Shown here: piece after piece, positions 23,745 through 31,861 of the stretch | Layout: the number at the start of each line of letters is the position of its first letter | Numbering within the stretch: the stretch's first letter is position 1 | Source of the DNA: an uncultured Acetatifactor sp. | GTDB lineage: Bacteria; Bacillota; Clostridia; Lachnospirales; Lachnospiraceae | Length of the DNA stretch: 36,755 bases | Reading direction: 5' to 3' | Assembly (NCBI GenBank): GCA_947629645.1 | Contig: CANREV010000029.1 | Coordinates: 1 to 36,755, forward strand | The notes under the pieces: model-generated | Seen by the model: only the letters and a program-made list of their open reading frames with translations | Databases searched by the model: none | What the model was told of the DNA's origin: nothing | Made by a program: the position numbers and the translations under genes

Positions 23745-25031
23745 ATGGGACTTCTGAAAAATGAAAAATTGATTGTCGGATATGATCTGGGTAATGAAAA
23801 TTCCCAGATCAGCTATGCCGTATCCGCGGAGGGCGAGGTGGAGACACTGTCTCTTGTGGCGGGGCAGCAGATCTATAATATCCCAACGGCGCTCTGCAAG
23901 CGAAAAGGCGTCAATCAGTGGTTTTACGGAAAAGAAGCCGTTCGCCACGCCAAGGAGCAGCAGGGAATTTTAGTGACCGACCTTTTAAAGCTGGCGCTGG
24001 ACGGTGAGCCTATCCTGATCGAGGAGAATCGCTATGATCCGGTGGCGCTTCTTACTTTGTTTTTCAAGAGGAGCCTGGGGCTGCTTTCTCAGGTGGGAAC
24101 TTCGGAAAAGCTTGGGGCGCTGATGATTACCTGCGAGCAGCTCAGCCCGCGGATGCTGGAAGTGCTCAATGAGGTGATCGATGGCCTGAAACTAAAAACC
24201 AGCAGGATCTGTTTCCAAAGCCATACGGAAAGTTTTTACGACTATATGATCCGCCAGCCGAGAGATCTCTGGACGGCTCAGTCGGTGCTTTTTGATTACC
24301 GGCAGGACGCTATGAAGATCTATGTTATGGATTACAATAAGCGGACCACGCCGGTGGTAGTGTATATTGAGGAAAGCCGGGCAGAGATGCCCGCCCCGCC
24401 TGAGGAGGGGGAAAAGGATTCTTTGACGGAAGCTCAAAAGCAATATTTGGACGGCGCATTGTTAAAGCTGGCGGAGAGCGTTTGCAGCGGCCGGATGATC
24501 AGTTCCGTGTTTTTGATCGGGGATGGTTTTTCGGAGGAATGGATGGCGGATTCCCTGCGTTTTTTGTGCAGCAGGGGACGCAGGGTATTCCGGGGCAATA
24601 ATCTTTTCGGAAAAGGAGCCTGCCACGGAATGCAGGAGCGGATACAGGCCACCGAGGCGGGGAAAACTTTCATATTTCTCGGGAAGGATAAGCTGAAAGC
24701 CAACATAGGTATGGATATTCTGCGGCAGGGGGAAGATTCTTATCTGGCTATCCTGGATGCCGGTATCAACTGGTACGAAGCGGCCTATGTGACGGAATTT
24801 TATGTTCAGGATGCGGGCAGCATCTATTTGAAGATCACTCCGCTGACCGGCCAAGATGTGCGGACGGAGGAGATTGTTCTGGAGAACCTTCCGGCGGGGA
24901 TCAGCCGGCTGAGGGCCAGGTTTTACCTGAGCGCGGAAAACCGCCTGGAGACGGAGATAGAGGATCTGGGCTTTGGGACTTTCCGGCGGCCTTCCGGCAG
25001 GATGTGGCAGAGTACCATAGAATTGTATTAG
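23745..25031 (+). CDS. DUF5716 protein, Hsp70/actin-fold-like
   Basis: 428 residues, with AGGAGGTG five bases before ATG. The order of motifs follows an Hsp70: phosphate-1 loop VGYDLGNENS (11-20, compare GIDLGTTNS), a phosphate-2 position FDYRQDAMKIYVM (183-195) where Hsp70 has a glycine-rich DLGGGT, an adenosine-type strand-turn SVFLIGDGFSEEW (254-266), and NLFGKGACHGMQ (286-297, compare ALGAAIQA). Residues about 375-411 (LPAGISRLRARFYLSAENRL) resemble the beta substrate-binding domain of Hsp70, including the ENRLETEIEDLG strand pair, but no helical lid follows. The loss of the phosphate-2 glycines suggests altered or absent ATP hydrolysis. It is 19 bases after the DUF5717 gene. A client-binding or assembly role is inference. 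Confidence 0.82.
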   Translation: MGLLKNEKLIVGYDLGNENSQISYAVSAEGEVETLSLVAGQQIYNIPTALCKRKGVNQWFYGKEAVRHAKEQQGILVTDLLKLALDGEPILIEENRYDPVALLTLFFKRSLGLLSQVGTSEKLGALMITCEQLSPRMLEVLNEVIDGLKLKTSRICFQSHTESFYDYMIRQPRDLWTAQSVLFDYRQDAMKIYVMDYNKRTTPVVVYIEESRAEMPAPPEEGEKDSLTEAQKQYLDGALLKLAESVCSGRMISSVFLIGDGFSEEWMADSLRFLCSRGRRVFRGNNLFGKGACHGMQERIQATEAGKTFIFLGKDKLKANIGMDILRQGEDSYLAILDAGINWYEAAYVTEFYVQDAGSIYLKITPLTGQDVRTEEIVLENLPAGISRLRARFYLSAENRLETEIEDLGFGTFRRPSGRMWQSTIELY

Positions 25032-25055
25032 AGGTTATTCGGGAGAGAGAAAGTT

Positions 25056-25907
25056 ATGCGTGTCAGCGTCTGTGTGGGAGATTATGCGACAACTCCATAT
25101 TGTGTTGCAGGGCTGGAGATAGAAGTGTATTCTATGGAGGAACTTTGCTACTGCATTAAGGAAAACGCTTTTTTGCTGGATTTTTCTTTGCTCAATGACG
25201 GACTGGTGGATTGGATCGAGCGCCAGTGCGGATTGAAAGAACTGGCGGGAAAGCTTTATCATCTGGTGCATAAGAGCAGTTCCCTGAGTACGTTCGCGGT
25301 GATGATCTTAAGATATACGGGGTTATATGACGAAGACGTGATCCGCGAGGTGGAGCAGGTACTCAGACAGGGAGCCGGACTGAGTACGGTGGAGAAGCGC
25401 AAGAGTCAGGTGGATTACCTGGTGCAGAAAAGGAAATTTCTTTCAGCGCTCAGAGGTTACGATCAGCTTTTGGGAAACTGGGGCGAGTTTGCGGATGAGC
25501 AGGGTCAGCAGCCTGCCGCTGCCACAAGAGCGGCCATCCTTCATAACAAAGGCGTTGCTTATGCGGGACTAATGCTGTACGAGAGGGCCGCGGAATGTTT
25601 TTTGGAGGCGTATGAGGCAGGAGGCGGAGAGGATGACCAGATATCCTATCTGGCGGCAAAGAGACTGGAGCTGTCGGAGGAGGATTATGTGACTTTTGCG
25701 GCGGAACACGCATCGGATTATCAATCCGCCCTGGATCTGGAAAAAAGGATCCGCCAGCTTGTGCAGGAGTGGGAAGGGCAGCCGGAGTATCTGCGCCTTA
25801 GTAACAGGCGGAATCTAAGGGGAACTGACCGCCAGAAATATTATGAGGAAAATGAAGATTTAACGCAGGCGCTGAAAAACGGTTATCGAAAGAATATCGG
25901 CGATTAG
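25056..25907 (+). CDS. TPR-like protein of the DUF5717/5716 operon, unknown function
   Basis: 283 residues. The N-terminal 110 residues (MRVSVCVGDYATTPYCVAGL, EIEVYSMEELCYCIKENAFL) form a compact Cys-containing helical domain without recognised motif. A helix pair with TPR spacing follows: AAILHNKGVAYAGLMLYERA then AECFLEAYEAGG. The C-terminus is charged and helical. No signal peptide or membrane segment is seen. The 24-base gap to DUF5716 and 13-base gap to the next gene show it belongs to the operon; it probably bridges partners within a complex. GGGAGAGAG precedes the ATG. Confidence 0.75.
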   Translation: MRVSVCVGDYATTPYCVAGLEIEVYSMEELCYCIKENAFLLDFSLLNDGLVDWIERQCGLKELAGKLYHLVHKSSSLSTFAVMILRYTGLYDEDVIREVEQVLRQGAGLSTVEKRKSQVDYLVQKRKFLSALRGYDQLLGNWGEFADEQGQQPAAATRAAILHNKGVAYAGLMLYERAAECFLEAYEAGGGEDDQISYLAAKRLELSEEDYVTFAAEHASDYQSALDLEKRIRQLVQEWEGQPEYLRLSNRRNLRGTDRQKYYEENEDLTQALKNGYRKNIGD

Positions 25908-25920
25908 ACAGGAGCGGATC

Positions 25921-27093
25921 ATGGCATTTTGGCAAAAACTTTTTAATAAAAGGAAGGCGAAAGAGCCGGAATATGAAGAAGAATGGGAGCAGCCGCTTCA
26001 CGACAGAAGCGCGGTGGATTTTCGCAATGAGGAGCAGCGCAGCCGTTATGTCACTGACTGTCTGGAGCAGATGGCGGAGGCGGAGGATGAGATCGAACTG
26101 CTGAAGGCGGAGTACGGCCGTGTGACTTCCTATCTGACCGACATGGAGGAGATCGAGGCATTGCCTGAACAGGACAGGGAGGAAATTAATACTTTCGCCC
26201 GCAAGCTGCTTACGCTGGAACAGGAGCGAGAGCATTATCTGGGCAGGGAGCATCGGATGAACGATGGCGATTACTATCAGATGCGCAAGCAGGAGGACGA
26301 GATAGAGGAAGGGCTTCAAAAGCTGAAAAAGGCGGAAGATTACGGGGCGCTGATCAAACAGGATATGCGCCGGCTGGAGAGAGAGAGACAGGCATATGAG
26401 TTCCGCAAGGGAGAGCTGGAAGTTTCCATGCAGAATTTTCGCGGTATGGCGGTGATCTTCCTGACGGCCTTTGCGGTCTGTCTGGTGATGCTTTTGATTT
26501 TGCAGTTTGGGTTTGAATATGATACGAAATTCGGCATGTTTCTGGCGGTTGCCGCCGCGGCTATCGCGCTGACGGTGCTGTGCGTGCGGTTTATCGATTC
26601 TGATAAGGAGAAAACCAGTGTGACCAATGGCATCAATCGGTTGATTCAACTGCAGAACAAAGTGAAGATCCGCTTTGTGAACAACTGTAATCTGCTGGAA
26701 TATTACTATCTGAAATACAATACGGACAGTTGTTCCAGGCTGGAAAAAAAGTGGAATCTGTATCAAAAAGAGAAAGAGGAGCGAAAACAATACGCGGAGG
26801 CGGAGGCAAAGCTGGAGTATTACCAGAAGCAGCTTGTGGGCAAGCTTGCCAATTACCACCTTAACGATCCGGCAAGGTGGGCAGGGCAGCCGGGCGCGCT
26901 GCTTGACAAGCGGGAGATGGTGGAGATCCGGCACGATCTGATTTTGCGCAGGCAGTCTCTGCGCAAGCAGATGGATTATAACAATGAGATCGGGGAGACT
27001 GCCAGACTGGAGATCAAAGAAATCGCGAAAAAGTATCCCATGTATGCTCCGGAAATCATGGAGATGGTGGAACGCTACGACAGGGACGGGTGA
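25921..27093 (+). CDS. Coiled-coil protein with central membrane hairpin, unknown function
   Basis: 390 residues in three parts. Residues about 35-172 are highly charged coiled coil (EQMAEAEDEIELLKAEYGRV, RRLERERQAYEFRKGELEV). Two adjacent membrane helices form a hairpin at about 175-196 (GMAVIFLTAFAVCLVMLLIL) and 204-225 (FGMFLAVAAAAIALTVLCV). Residues about 228-380 are again coiled coil (KKWNLYQKEKEERKQYAEAE). Both coiled arms would be on the same side, most likely the cytoplasm, with only a tiny external loop. No enzyme motif is recognised. It is the last gene of the operon and its only membrane component, so it likely tethers the DUF5717/DUF5716 assembly to the membrane. This is inference from layout. 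Confidence 0.78.
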   Translation: MAFWQKLFNKRKAKEPEYEEEWEQPLHDRSAVDFRNEEQRSRYVTDCLEQMAEAEDEIELLKAEYGRVTSYLTDMEEIEALPEQDREEINTFARKLLTLEQEREHYLGREHRMNDGDYYQMRKQEDEIEEGLQKLKKAEDYGALIKQDMRRLERERQAYEFRKGELEVSMQNFRGMAVIFLTAFAVCLVMLLILQFGFEYDTKFGMFLAVAAAAIALTVLCVRFIDSDKEKTSVTNGINRLIQLQNKVKIRFVNNCNLLEYYYLKYNTDSCSRLEKKWNLYQKEKEERKQYAEAEAKLEYYQKQLVGKLANYHLNDPARWAGQPGALLDKREMVEIRHDLILRRQSLRKQMDYNNEIGETARLEIKEIAKKYPMYAPEIMEMVERYDRDG

Positions 27094-27120
27094 CAGCTTC
27101 TTCATACGGCGCCGCGAAGC

Positions 27121-27146
27121 CAAAATCGCGTCTCTATGCGATTTTG
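27121..27146. terminator. Hairpin between the operon and purF
   Basis: CAAAATCGC (27121-27129) pairs perfectly with GCGATTTTG (27138-27146) over an 8-base loop. No T-run follows on the plus strand, so termination is uncertain. Confidence 0.35.
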
Positions 27147-27177
27147 CGAGGATGGCGCGCTGCTGTGGCGGACAGGG

Positions 27178-27206
27178 TTGACAGTGTCACGGAACTAAGG
27201 TAAATT
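27178..27206 (+). promoter_or_regulatory. Promoter of the purine cluster
   Basis: Consensus TTGACA (27178-27183), a 17-base spacer and TAAATT (27201-27206). Transcription would begin near 27213. No purine riboswitch or other known leader is recognised between here and the gene. Confidence 0.55.
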
Positions 27207-27241
27207 TAAAATAAATATGCTATTTGCAGGCAAGGAAAGGT

Positions 27242-27280
27242 ATGACAGCGCAGTGGAAACTCAAAAGAACATTGGGATGA
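27242..27280 (+). CDS. Twelve-codon upstream ORF overlapping the purF start
   Basis: ATG 27242 preceded by AAGGA with five-base spacing reads MTAQWKLKRTLG and stops at TGA 27278-27280, sharing ATGA with the purF ATG at 27277. This arrangement would feed ribosomes to purF by translational coupling, compensating for its weak own ribosome site. It could be chance; the peptide itself has no recognisable function. Confidence 0.35.
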   Translation: MTAQWKLKRTLG

Positions 27281-28719
27281 AAAAACATATTCAGGAAGAG
27301 GATATTGATAAATTGAGGGAGGAGTGCGGCATCTTTGGCGTCTATGATTTTGACGGCGGGGATGTGGCCTCCACTATCTATTACGGTCTGCTGGCCCTGC
27401 AGCACAGAGGTCAGGAGAGCTGCGGCATCGCGGTCAGCGATACCAGCGGCCCCAAGGGGAAAGTGCTTTCGGTAAAAGATATGGGGCTGGTAAACGAAGC
27501 TTTTACGCCAGAACAGCTGGGAAACCTCAAAGGAGATATTGGCGTGGGACATGTGCGGTATTCCACGGCGGGCAGTTCTACCCGTGAAAACGCGCAGCCG
27601 TTAGTCTTAAATTATGTGAAAGGTACGCTGGGGCTGGCTCACAATGGCAATCTGATCAATACGCCTCAGCTTCGTCAGGAGCTGGCTTATACAGGCGCCA
27701 TTTTTCAGACTACCATCGATTCCGAGATCATTGCTTATTATATCGCCAGAGAACGGTTGAATTCCAAGACGGTGGAGGAAGCTGTAGGGCGTACTATGGA
27801 CAAGATCAAGGGAGCATACTCGCTGGTGGTGATGTCGCCCAGAAAGCTGATCGGCGCCAGAGATCCCTTTGGATTCAGGCCGCTCTGTATCGGAAAACGT
27901 GACAATGCCTATCTGCTCGCCAGCGAAAGCTGCGCGCTGGATACGGTGGGGGCGGAGTTTGTCAGGGATGTGCGTCCCGGAGAGATTGTCACCATCTCGC
28001 CGGAGAAGGGCGTTGAATCCGATATGTCCCATGCGCTGAAGCCGGAAGAACACGCAAGATGTGTCTTTGAATACATTTATTTCGCCAGGCCGGACAGTAT
28101 CATGGAAGGCGTCAGCGTCTATCATTCCCGTATCATGGCGGGGAAATTCCTGGCGCAGGACAGCCCTGTGGAGGCTGATCTGGTAGTGGGTGTGCCGGAG
28201 TCCGGAAATTGCGCGGCGCTGGGGTATTCCCTGCAATCGGGCATCCCATACGGCACAGCCTTTGTAAAGAACGCCTATGTTGGACGAACCTTTATCAAGC
28301 CTGGACAAAAGAGTCGTGAGAACAGCGTGCAGGTCAAGCTGAACCCCATCAGGGAAGCGGTGGAGGGAAAACGTATCATCATGATCGATGACACTATTGT
28401 CCGGGGGACCACTTCCGACCGCATTGTGAGAATGCTCAGGGAAGCTGGTGCAAAAGAGGTACATATGCGGGTCGGTTCGCCGCCTTTTTTGTGGCCCTGT
28501 TATTTCGGCACGGACGTGCCAGCCAGAGAACAGCTCATCGCTTACAACCGTTCGATTCGGGAGATCAGCGATATCATTGGCACGGACAGCCTGGCTTACT
28601 TAAAGCTGGAGCGTCTGGAACAGATCGTGAACGGCCTTGGCATCTGCAAAGGCTGCTTTACCGGCAAATACCCGATGGATCCCCCCAGTGAAGATATCAG
28701 GGGAGACTTTGAGCGGTAA
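27277..28719 (+). CDS. purF: Amidophosphoribosyltransferase
   Basis: 480 residues from ATG 27277; the upstream in-frame ATG at 27217 would sit at the predicted transcription start and has no ribosome site. It makes 5-phosphoribosylamine from PRPP and glutamine, the first step of purine synthesis. Cys17 in REECGIFGVYDF is the N-terminal nucleophile freed by propeptide removal. Other glutaminase residues are present: Arg in GHVRYSTAG, AHNGNLINT and the Asp of TTIDSEIIA. The PRPP loop is IIMIDDTIVRGTTS (about 365-378). Cysteines in ARCVFEY, FLWPCYFG and GICKGCFTG are the four Fe-S ligands of the Bacillus-type enzyme. First gene of the purine cluster. Confidence 0.97.
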   Translation: MKKHIQEEDIDKLREECGIFGVYDFDGGDVASTIYYGLLALQHRGQESCGIAVSDTSGPKGKVLSVKDMGLVNEAFTPEQLGNLKGDIGVGHVRYSTAGSSTRENAQPLVLNYVKGTLGLAHNGNLINTPQLRQELAYTGAIFQTTIDSEIIAYYIARERLNSKTVEEAVGRTMDKIKGAYSLVVMSPRKLIGARDPFGFRPLCIGKRDNAYLLASESCALDTVGAEFVRDVRPGEIVTISPEKGVESDMSHALKPEEHARCVFEYIYFARPDSIMEGVSVYHSRIMAGKFLAQDSPVEADLVVGVPESGNCAALGYSLQSGIPYGTAFVKNAYVGRTFIKPGQKSRENSVQVKLNPIREAVEGKRIIMIDDTIVRGTTSDRIVRMLREAGAKEVHMRVGSPPFLWPCYFGTDVPAREQLIAYNRSIREISDIIGTDSLAYLKLERLEQIVNGLGICKGCFTGKYPMDPPSEDIRGDFER

Positions 28720-28803
28720 GAGCGGTGCCCGTTTTTTAAAAGAAGTCCGGCGCGATACTTTGCTTGGCGTATGATATATTTTTATGTTAAAGGAGAATAC
28801 AAA

Positions 28804-30255
28804 ATGAGTACAGACCGTTACCAAAGCCCCTTGTCCGAGCGTTATGCCAGCAGGGAGATGCAGTATATCTTTTCCCCCGATATGAAATTCCGCACATGGC
28901 GAAAGCTCTGGATCGCCCTTGCGGAGACAGAGAAGGAACTGGGACTGAGTCAGGATGGTAAACCGGTGATCACGGACGAACAGATCGCAGAGCTGAAAGC
29001 AAACGCGGATAACATCAATTATGATGTGGCAAAGGCCAGGGAAAAGGAAGTGCGCCACGATGTCATGAGCCATGTGTACGCGTACGGACAGCAGTGCCCC
29101 AAGGCGGCGGGCATCATACATCTGGGCGCTACTTCCTGCTATGTGGGGGACAACACGGATATCATCGTGATGACGGAAGCTTTAAAGCTGGTAAAAAAGA
29201 AACTGGTGAACGTGATCGCCGAGCTGGCGGATTTTGCGGAGAAATATAAGGCGCAGCCCACGCTGGCATTCACCCATTTCCAGCCGGCGCAGCCCACTAC
29301 GGTGGGAAAGCGCGCAACGCTCTGGCTTCAGGAGTTCTATCTGGATCTGGAAGATTTGAATTATGTGCTGGGAAATATGAAACTGCTGGGCTCGAAAGGG
29401 ACCACCGGCACACAGGCTTCTTTCCTGGAACTGTTCAACGGCGATCAGGAAACGATCGATAAGATCGATCCCATGATCGCGCAAAAGATGGGGTTTAAGG
29501 AGTGTTTTCCTGTTTCCGGACAAACCTATTCCCGAAAGATCGATACCAGGGTGGCCAATGTGCTGGCAGGGATCGCTTCTTCCGCCCATAAGATGAGCAA
29601 TGATATCCGCCTGCTGCAGCATTTAAAAGAAGTGGAAGAGCCTTTTGAAAAGAGTCAGATCGGGTCTTCCGCCATGGCTTACAAGAGAAATCCCATGAGA
29701 AGCGAGAGGATCGCGTCTCTGTCGAGATATGTGATGATCGATGCGCTGAACCCCGCCATCACCTCGGCGACCCAGTGGTTTGAGAGAACGCTGGACGACT
29801 CGGCGAATAAGCGTTTGTCTATCCCGGAAGGTTTTCTGGCGGTCGATGGTATTCTGGATCTGTGTCTGAACGTGGTGGACGGCCTGGTGGTTTATCCTAA
29901 GGTGATCGAGAAACATCTCATGAGCGAACTGCCTTTTATGGCCACGGAGAATATCATGATGGACGCGGTAAAGATGGGCGGCAACCGTCAGGAACTGCAC
30001 GAGCGCATCCGTGAGCTTTCCATGGAAGCGGGAAGAAATGTGAAAGTGGAAGGCGGGGAGAACAATCTGTTGGAACTGATCGCGGCGGATCCCGCTTTCA
30101 ACATGACGCTTGAGGATCTGCAGAAGACGATGGAGCCTTCCAGATATGTGGGACGTTCCAAAGAGCAGGTGGAAGCGTTCTTAAAAGATGTTATCAGGCC
30201 CGTACTGGAGGAGAATAAAGATCTTCTGGGTATGAAGGCCGAGATCAACGTGTAG
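28804..30255 (+). CDS. purB: Adenylosuccinate lyase
   Basis: 483 residues from ATG 28804, with AAAGGAG eight bases upstream; the in-frame ATG at 28771 precedes this ribosome site and is rejected. It cleaves SAICAR to AICAR and adenylosuccinate to AMP in purine synthesis. Fumarase/aspartase superfamily signatures are clear: HLGATSCYVGDNTD, THFQPAQPTTVGKRATLW with the catalytic-site His, and the mobile signature loop IGSSAMAYKRNPMRSERI containing the catalytic Ser. It follows purF by 84 bases and is probably transcribed with it. Confidence 0.96.
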   Translation: MSTDRYQSPLSERYASREMQYIFSPDMKFRTWRKLWIALAETEKELGLSQDGKPVITDEQIAELKANADNINYDVAKAREKEVRHDVMSHVYAYGQQCPKAAGIIHLGATSCYVGDNTDIIVMTEALKLVKKKLVNVIAELADFAEKYKAQPTLAFTHFQPAQPTTVGKRATLWLQEFYLDLEDLNYVLGNMKLLGSKGTTGTQASFLELFNGDQETIDKIDPMIAQKMGFKECFPVSGQTYSRKIDTRVANVLAGIASSAHKMSNDIRLLQHLKEVEEPFEKSQIGSSAMAYKRNPMRSERIASLSRYVMIDALNPAITSATQWFERTLDDSANKRLSIPEGFLAVDGILDLCLNVVDGLVVYPKVIEKHLMSELPFMATENIMMDAVKMGGNRQELHERIRELSMEAGRNVKVEGGENNLLELIAADPAFNMTLEDLQKTMEPSRYVGRSKEQVEAFLKDVIRPVLEENKDLLGMKAEINV

Positions 30256-30325
30256 GGCGGAAGATGGGTCAGAGTTGGATCTGCGCCGGTAAAAGAGGCT
30301 CAGACGGAAGGGCACAGGTATAAAT

Positions 30326-31732
30326 ATGGGCGGTTTTTTTGGAGTCGCAGCCAAAGAAGATTGTGTATTTGATCTGTTTTTCGGAACGGATTATCATTCC
30401 CATCTGGGAACAAGACGGGCTGGTATGGCGGTTTACAGTGAGGAATACGGGTACGACCGGGCGATCCACAATATCGAGAATGCCCCTTTCCGCACGAAAT
30501 TTGATAAAGATGTGAACAGTATGCACGGCAATATGGGGATCGGTTGTATTTCCGATTATGAACCCCAGCCGCTGATGGTCCGTTCCCATCACGGCACCTA
30601 TGCCATTGCCACTGTGGGAAAGATCAACAATACGGACAAGCTGATACAGGATCTTTTTCAGCATGGTCATTCCCATTTTCTGGAGATGAGCGGCGGTGAC
30701 ATCAACGCCACGGAACTGGTGGCTTCCATTGTCAATCAGAAGGAAAATCTGGTGGAGGGTATCCGGTACGCGCAGGAAGTGATAGAGGGTTCCATGACCA
30801 TCCTGATCATGACGCCGAAAGGCATTTACGCGGCGCGGGACCGGCTGGGCCGGACGCCTGTGGCCATAGGGAAGAAAAAGGACGCTTACTGTGTTTCCTT
30901 TGAAAGTTTTGCCTATCTGAATCTGGGGTATTCGGACGAAAAGGAGCTGGGGCCGGGCGAGATCGTGGTGGTGACGCCGGAGGGAGCGACAACGCTTGCG
31001 CAGCCCGGAAAAGACATGAAGATCTGTACGTTTCTCTGGATCTATTACGGGTATCCCTCGTCTTCCTACGAAGGCATCAGCGTGGAAAAAATGCGCTATA
31101 ATTGCGGTGCGCTTCTGGCAAAGAGAGATGATGTGAAACCGGATATTGTGGCAGGGGTGCCGGATTCCGGCACGGCGCATGCCATCGGCTACGCCAACCA
31201 GTCGGGAATACCCTTTTCCAGACCTTTTATCAAGTACACGCCAACCTGGCCCAGATCTTTTATGCCTACGATCCAGACCCAGCGAAACCTGATCGCGAAG
31301 ATGAAGCTGATACCGGTGCATGATCTGATCCAGGGCAAGAGCCTGCTGCTCATCGATGATTCCATTGTCCGCGGCACGCAGCTTAGGGAGACAACGGAAT
31401 TTTTATATCAGAGCGGCGCAAAGGAAGTACATATTCGACCCGCCTGCCCGCCTTTGCTGTACGGATGTAAGTATCTGAATTTCTCCCGTTCCTCTTCGGA
31501 GATGGATCTGATCGCCCGCAGGGTGCTGAAAGAGATGGAGCGGGAGGGCAGAGAGATAGACCTGAAGCGCTATGTGGATCCCGATACGAAAGAGTATGGG
31601 GAGATGGTAGGGCGTATCGGCAGGCAGTTGAATTTTACATCCCTGCGGTATCACAGGCTGGATGATATGATTGCTTCTGTGGGTATCGACAAAGACAAGC
31701 TGTGCACTTACTGCTGGGACGGACGGGAGTAG
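30326..31732 (+). CDS. PurF-like phosphoribosyltransferase with inactive glutaminase domain
   Basis: 468 residues, homologous to PurF throughout. The protein starts MGGFFGV where PurF has ECGIFGV, so the nucleophilic Cys is Gly. The other glutaminase residues are also gone: GHVRYST is replaced by GIGCISD (no Arg), HNGNL by TVGKINN, and DSEI by NATEL. In contrast the phosphoribosyltransferase half is intact: VPDSGTAHAIGYANQSGIPF and the PRPP loop LLLIDDSIVRGTQ (about 340-352). Cys in MKICTFLW, in YGCKYLNF and in LCTYCWDG match the Fe-S ligand positions. It may use free ammonia, partner with another amidotransferase, or regulate PurF. It sits 70 bases after purB. Confidence 0.88.
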   Translation: MGGFFGVAAKEDCVFDLFFGTDYHSHLGTRRAGMAVYSEEYGYDRAIHNIENAPFRTKFDKDVNSMHGNMGIGCISDYEPQPLMVRSHHGTYAIATVGKINNTDKLIQDLFQHGHSHFLEMSGGDINATELVASIVNQKENLVEGIRYAQEVIEGSMTILIMTPKGIYAARDRLGRTPVAIGKKKDAYCVSFESFAYLNLGYSDEKELGPGEIVVVTPEGATTLAQPGKDMKICTFLWIYYGYPSSSYEGISVEKMRYNCGALLAKRDDVKPDIVAGVPDSGTAHAIGYANQSGIPFSRPFIKYTPTWPRSFMPTIQTQRNLIAKMKLIPVHDLIQGKSLLLIDDSIVRGTQLRETTEFLYQSGAKEVHIRPACPPLLYGCKYLNFSRSSSEMDLIARRVLKEMEREGREIDLKRYVDPDTKEYGEMVGRIGRQLNFTSLRYHRLDDMIASVGIDKDKLCTYCWDGRE

Positions 31733-31756
31733 CCCAAGGGCGGCCGAGCGGATCTG

Positions 31757-31794
31757 TGCGGCAAAGGCGCGGGGATGGCGCGCGTTGTGCCGCA
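31757..31794. terminator. Strong hairpin between the purF-like gene and plsC
   Basis: TGCGGCA (31757-31763) pairs with TGCCGCA (31788-31794) and, inside it, GCGCG (31767-31771) with CGCGC (31779-31783). No T-run follows, so it may attenuate or protect transcript ends rather than terminate. Confidence 0.35.
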
Positions 31795-31805
31795 TCGGAC
31801 AAGTT

Positions 31806-31834
31806 TTGACAAAATCATGGGAAAATAGTATAAT
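31806..31834 (+). promoter_or_regulatory. Full-consensus sigma-A promoter for plsC-purC
   Basis: TTGACA (31806-31811), exactly 17 bases, TATAAT (31829-31834): 12 of 12 consensus positions. Transcription would start near 31841, about 20 bases before the plsC ATG at 31862. Confidence 0.85.
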
Positions 31835-31861
31835 CGATATGTTTTATAAGAGGTGGATTTC

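Noticed and set aside
25798..27123. Long minus-strand frame of 441 codons opposite the coiled-coil gene
   Set aside because: It mirrors a Glu/Lys-rich coiled-coil gene, has no ribosome site and a Leu/His-rich translation typical of antisense shadows.
27184..27276. Purine riboswitch before purF
   Set aside because: The leader is too short and the conserved three-way-junction sequences are not visible.
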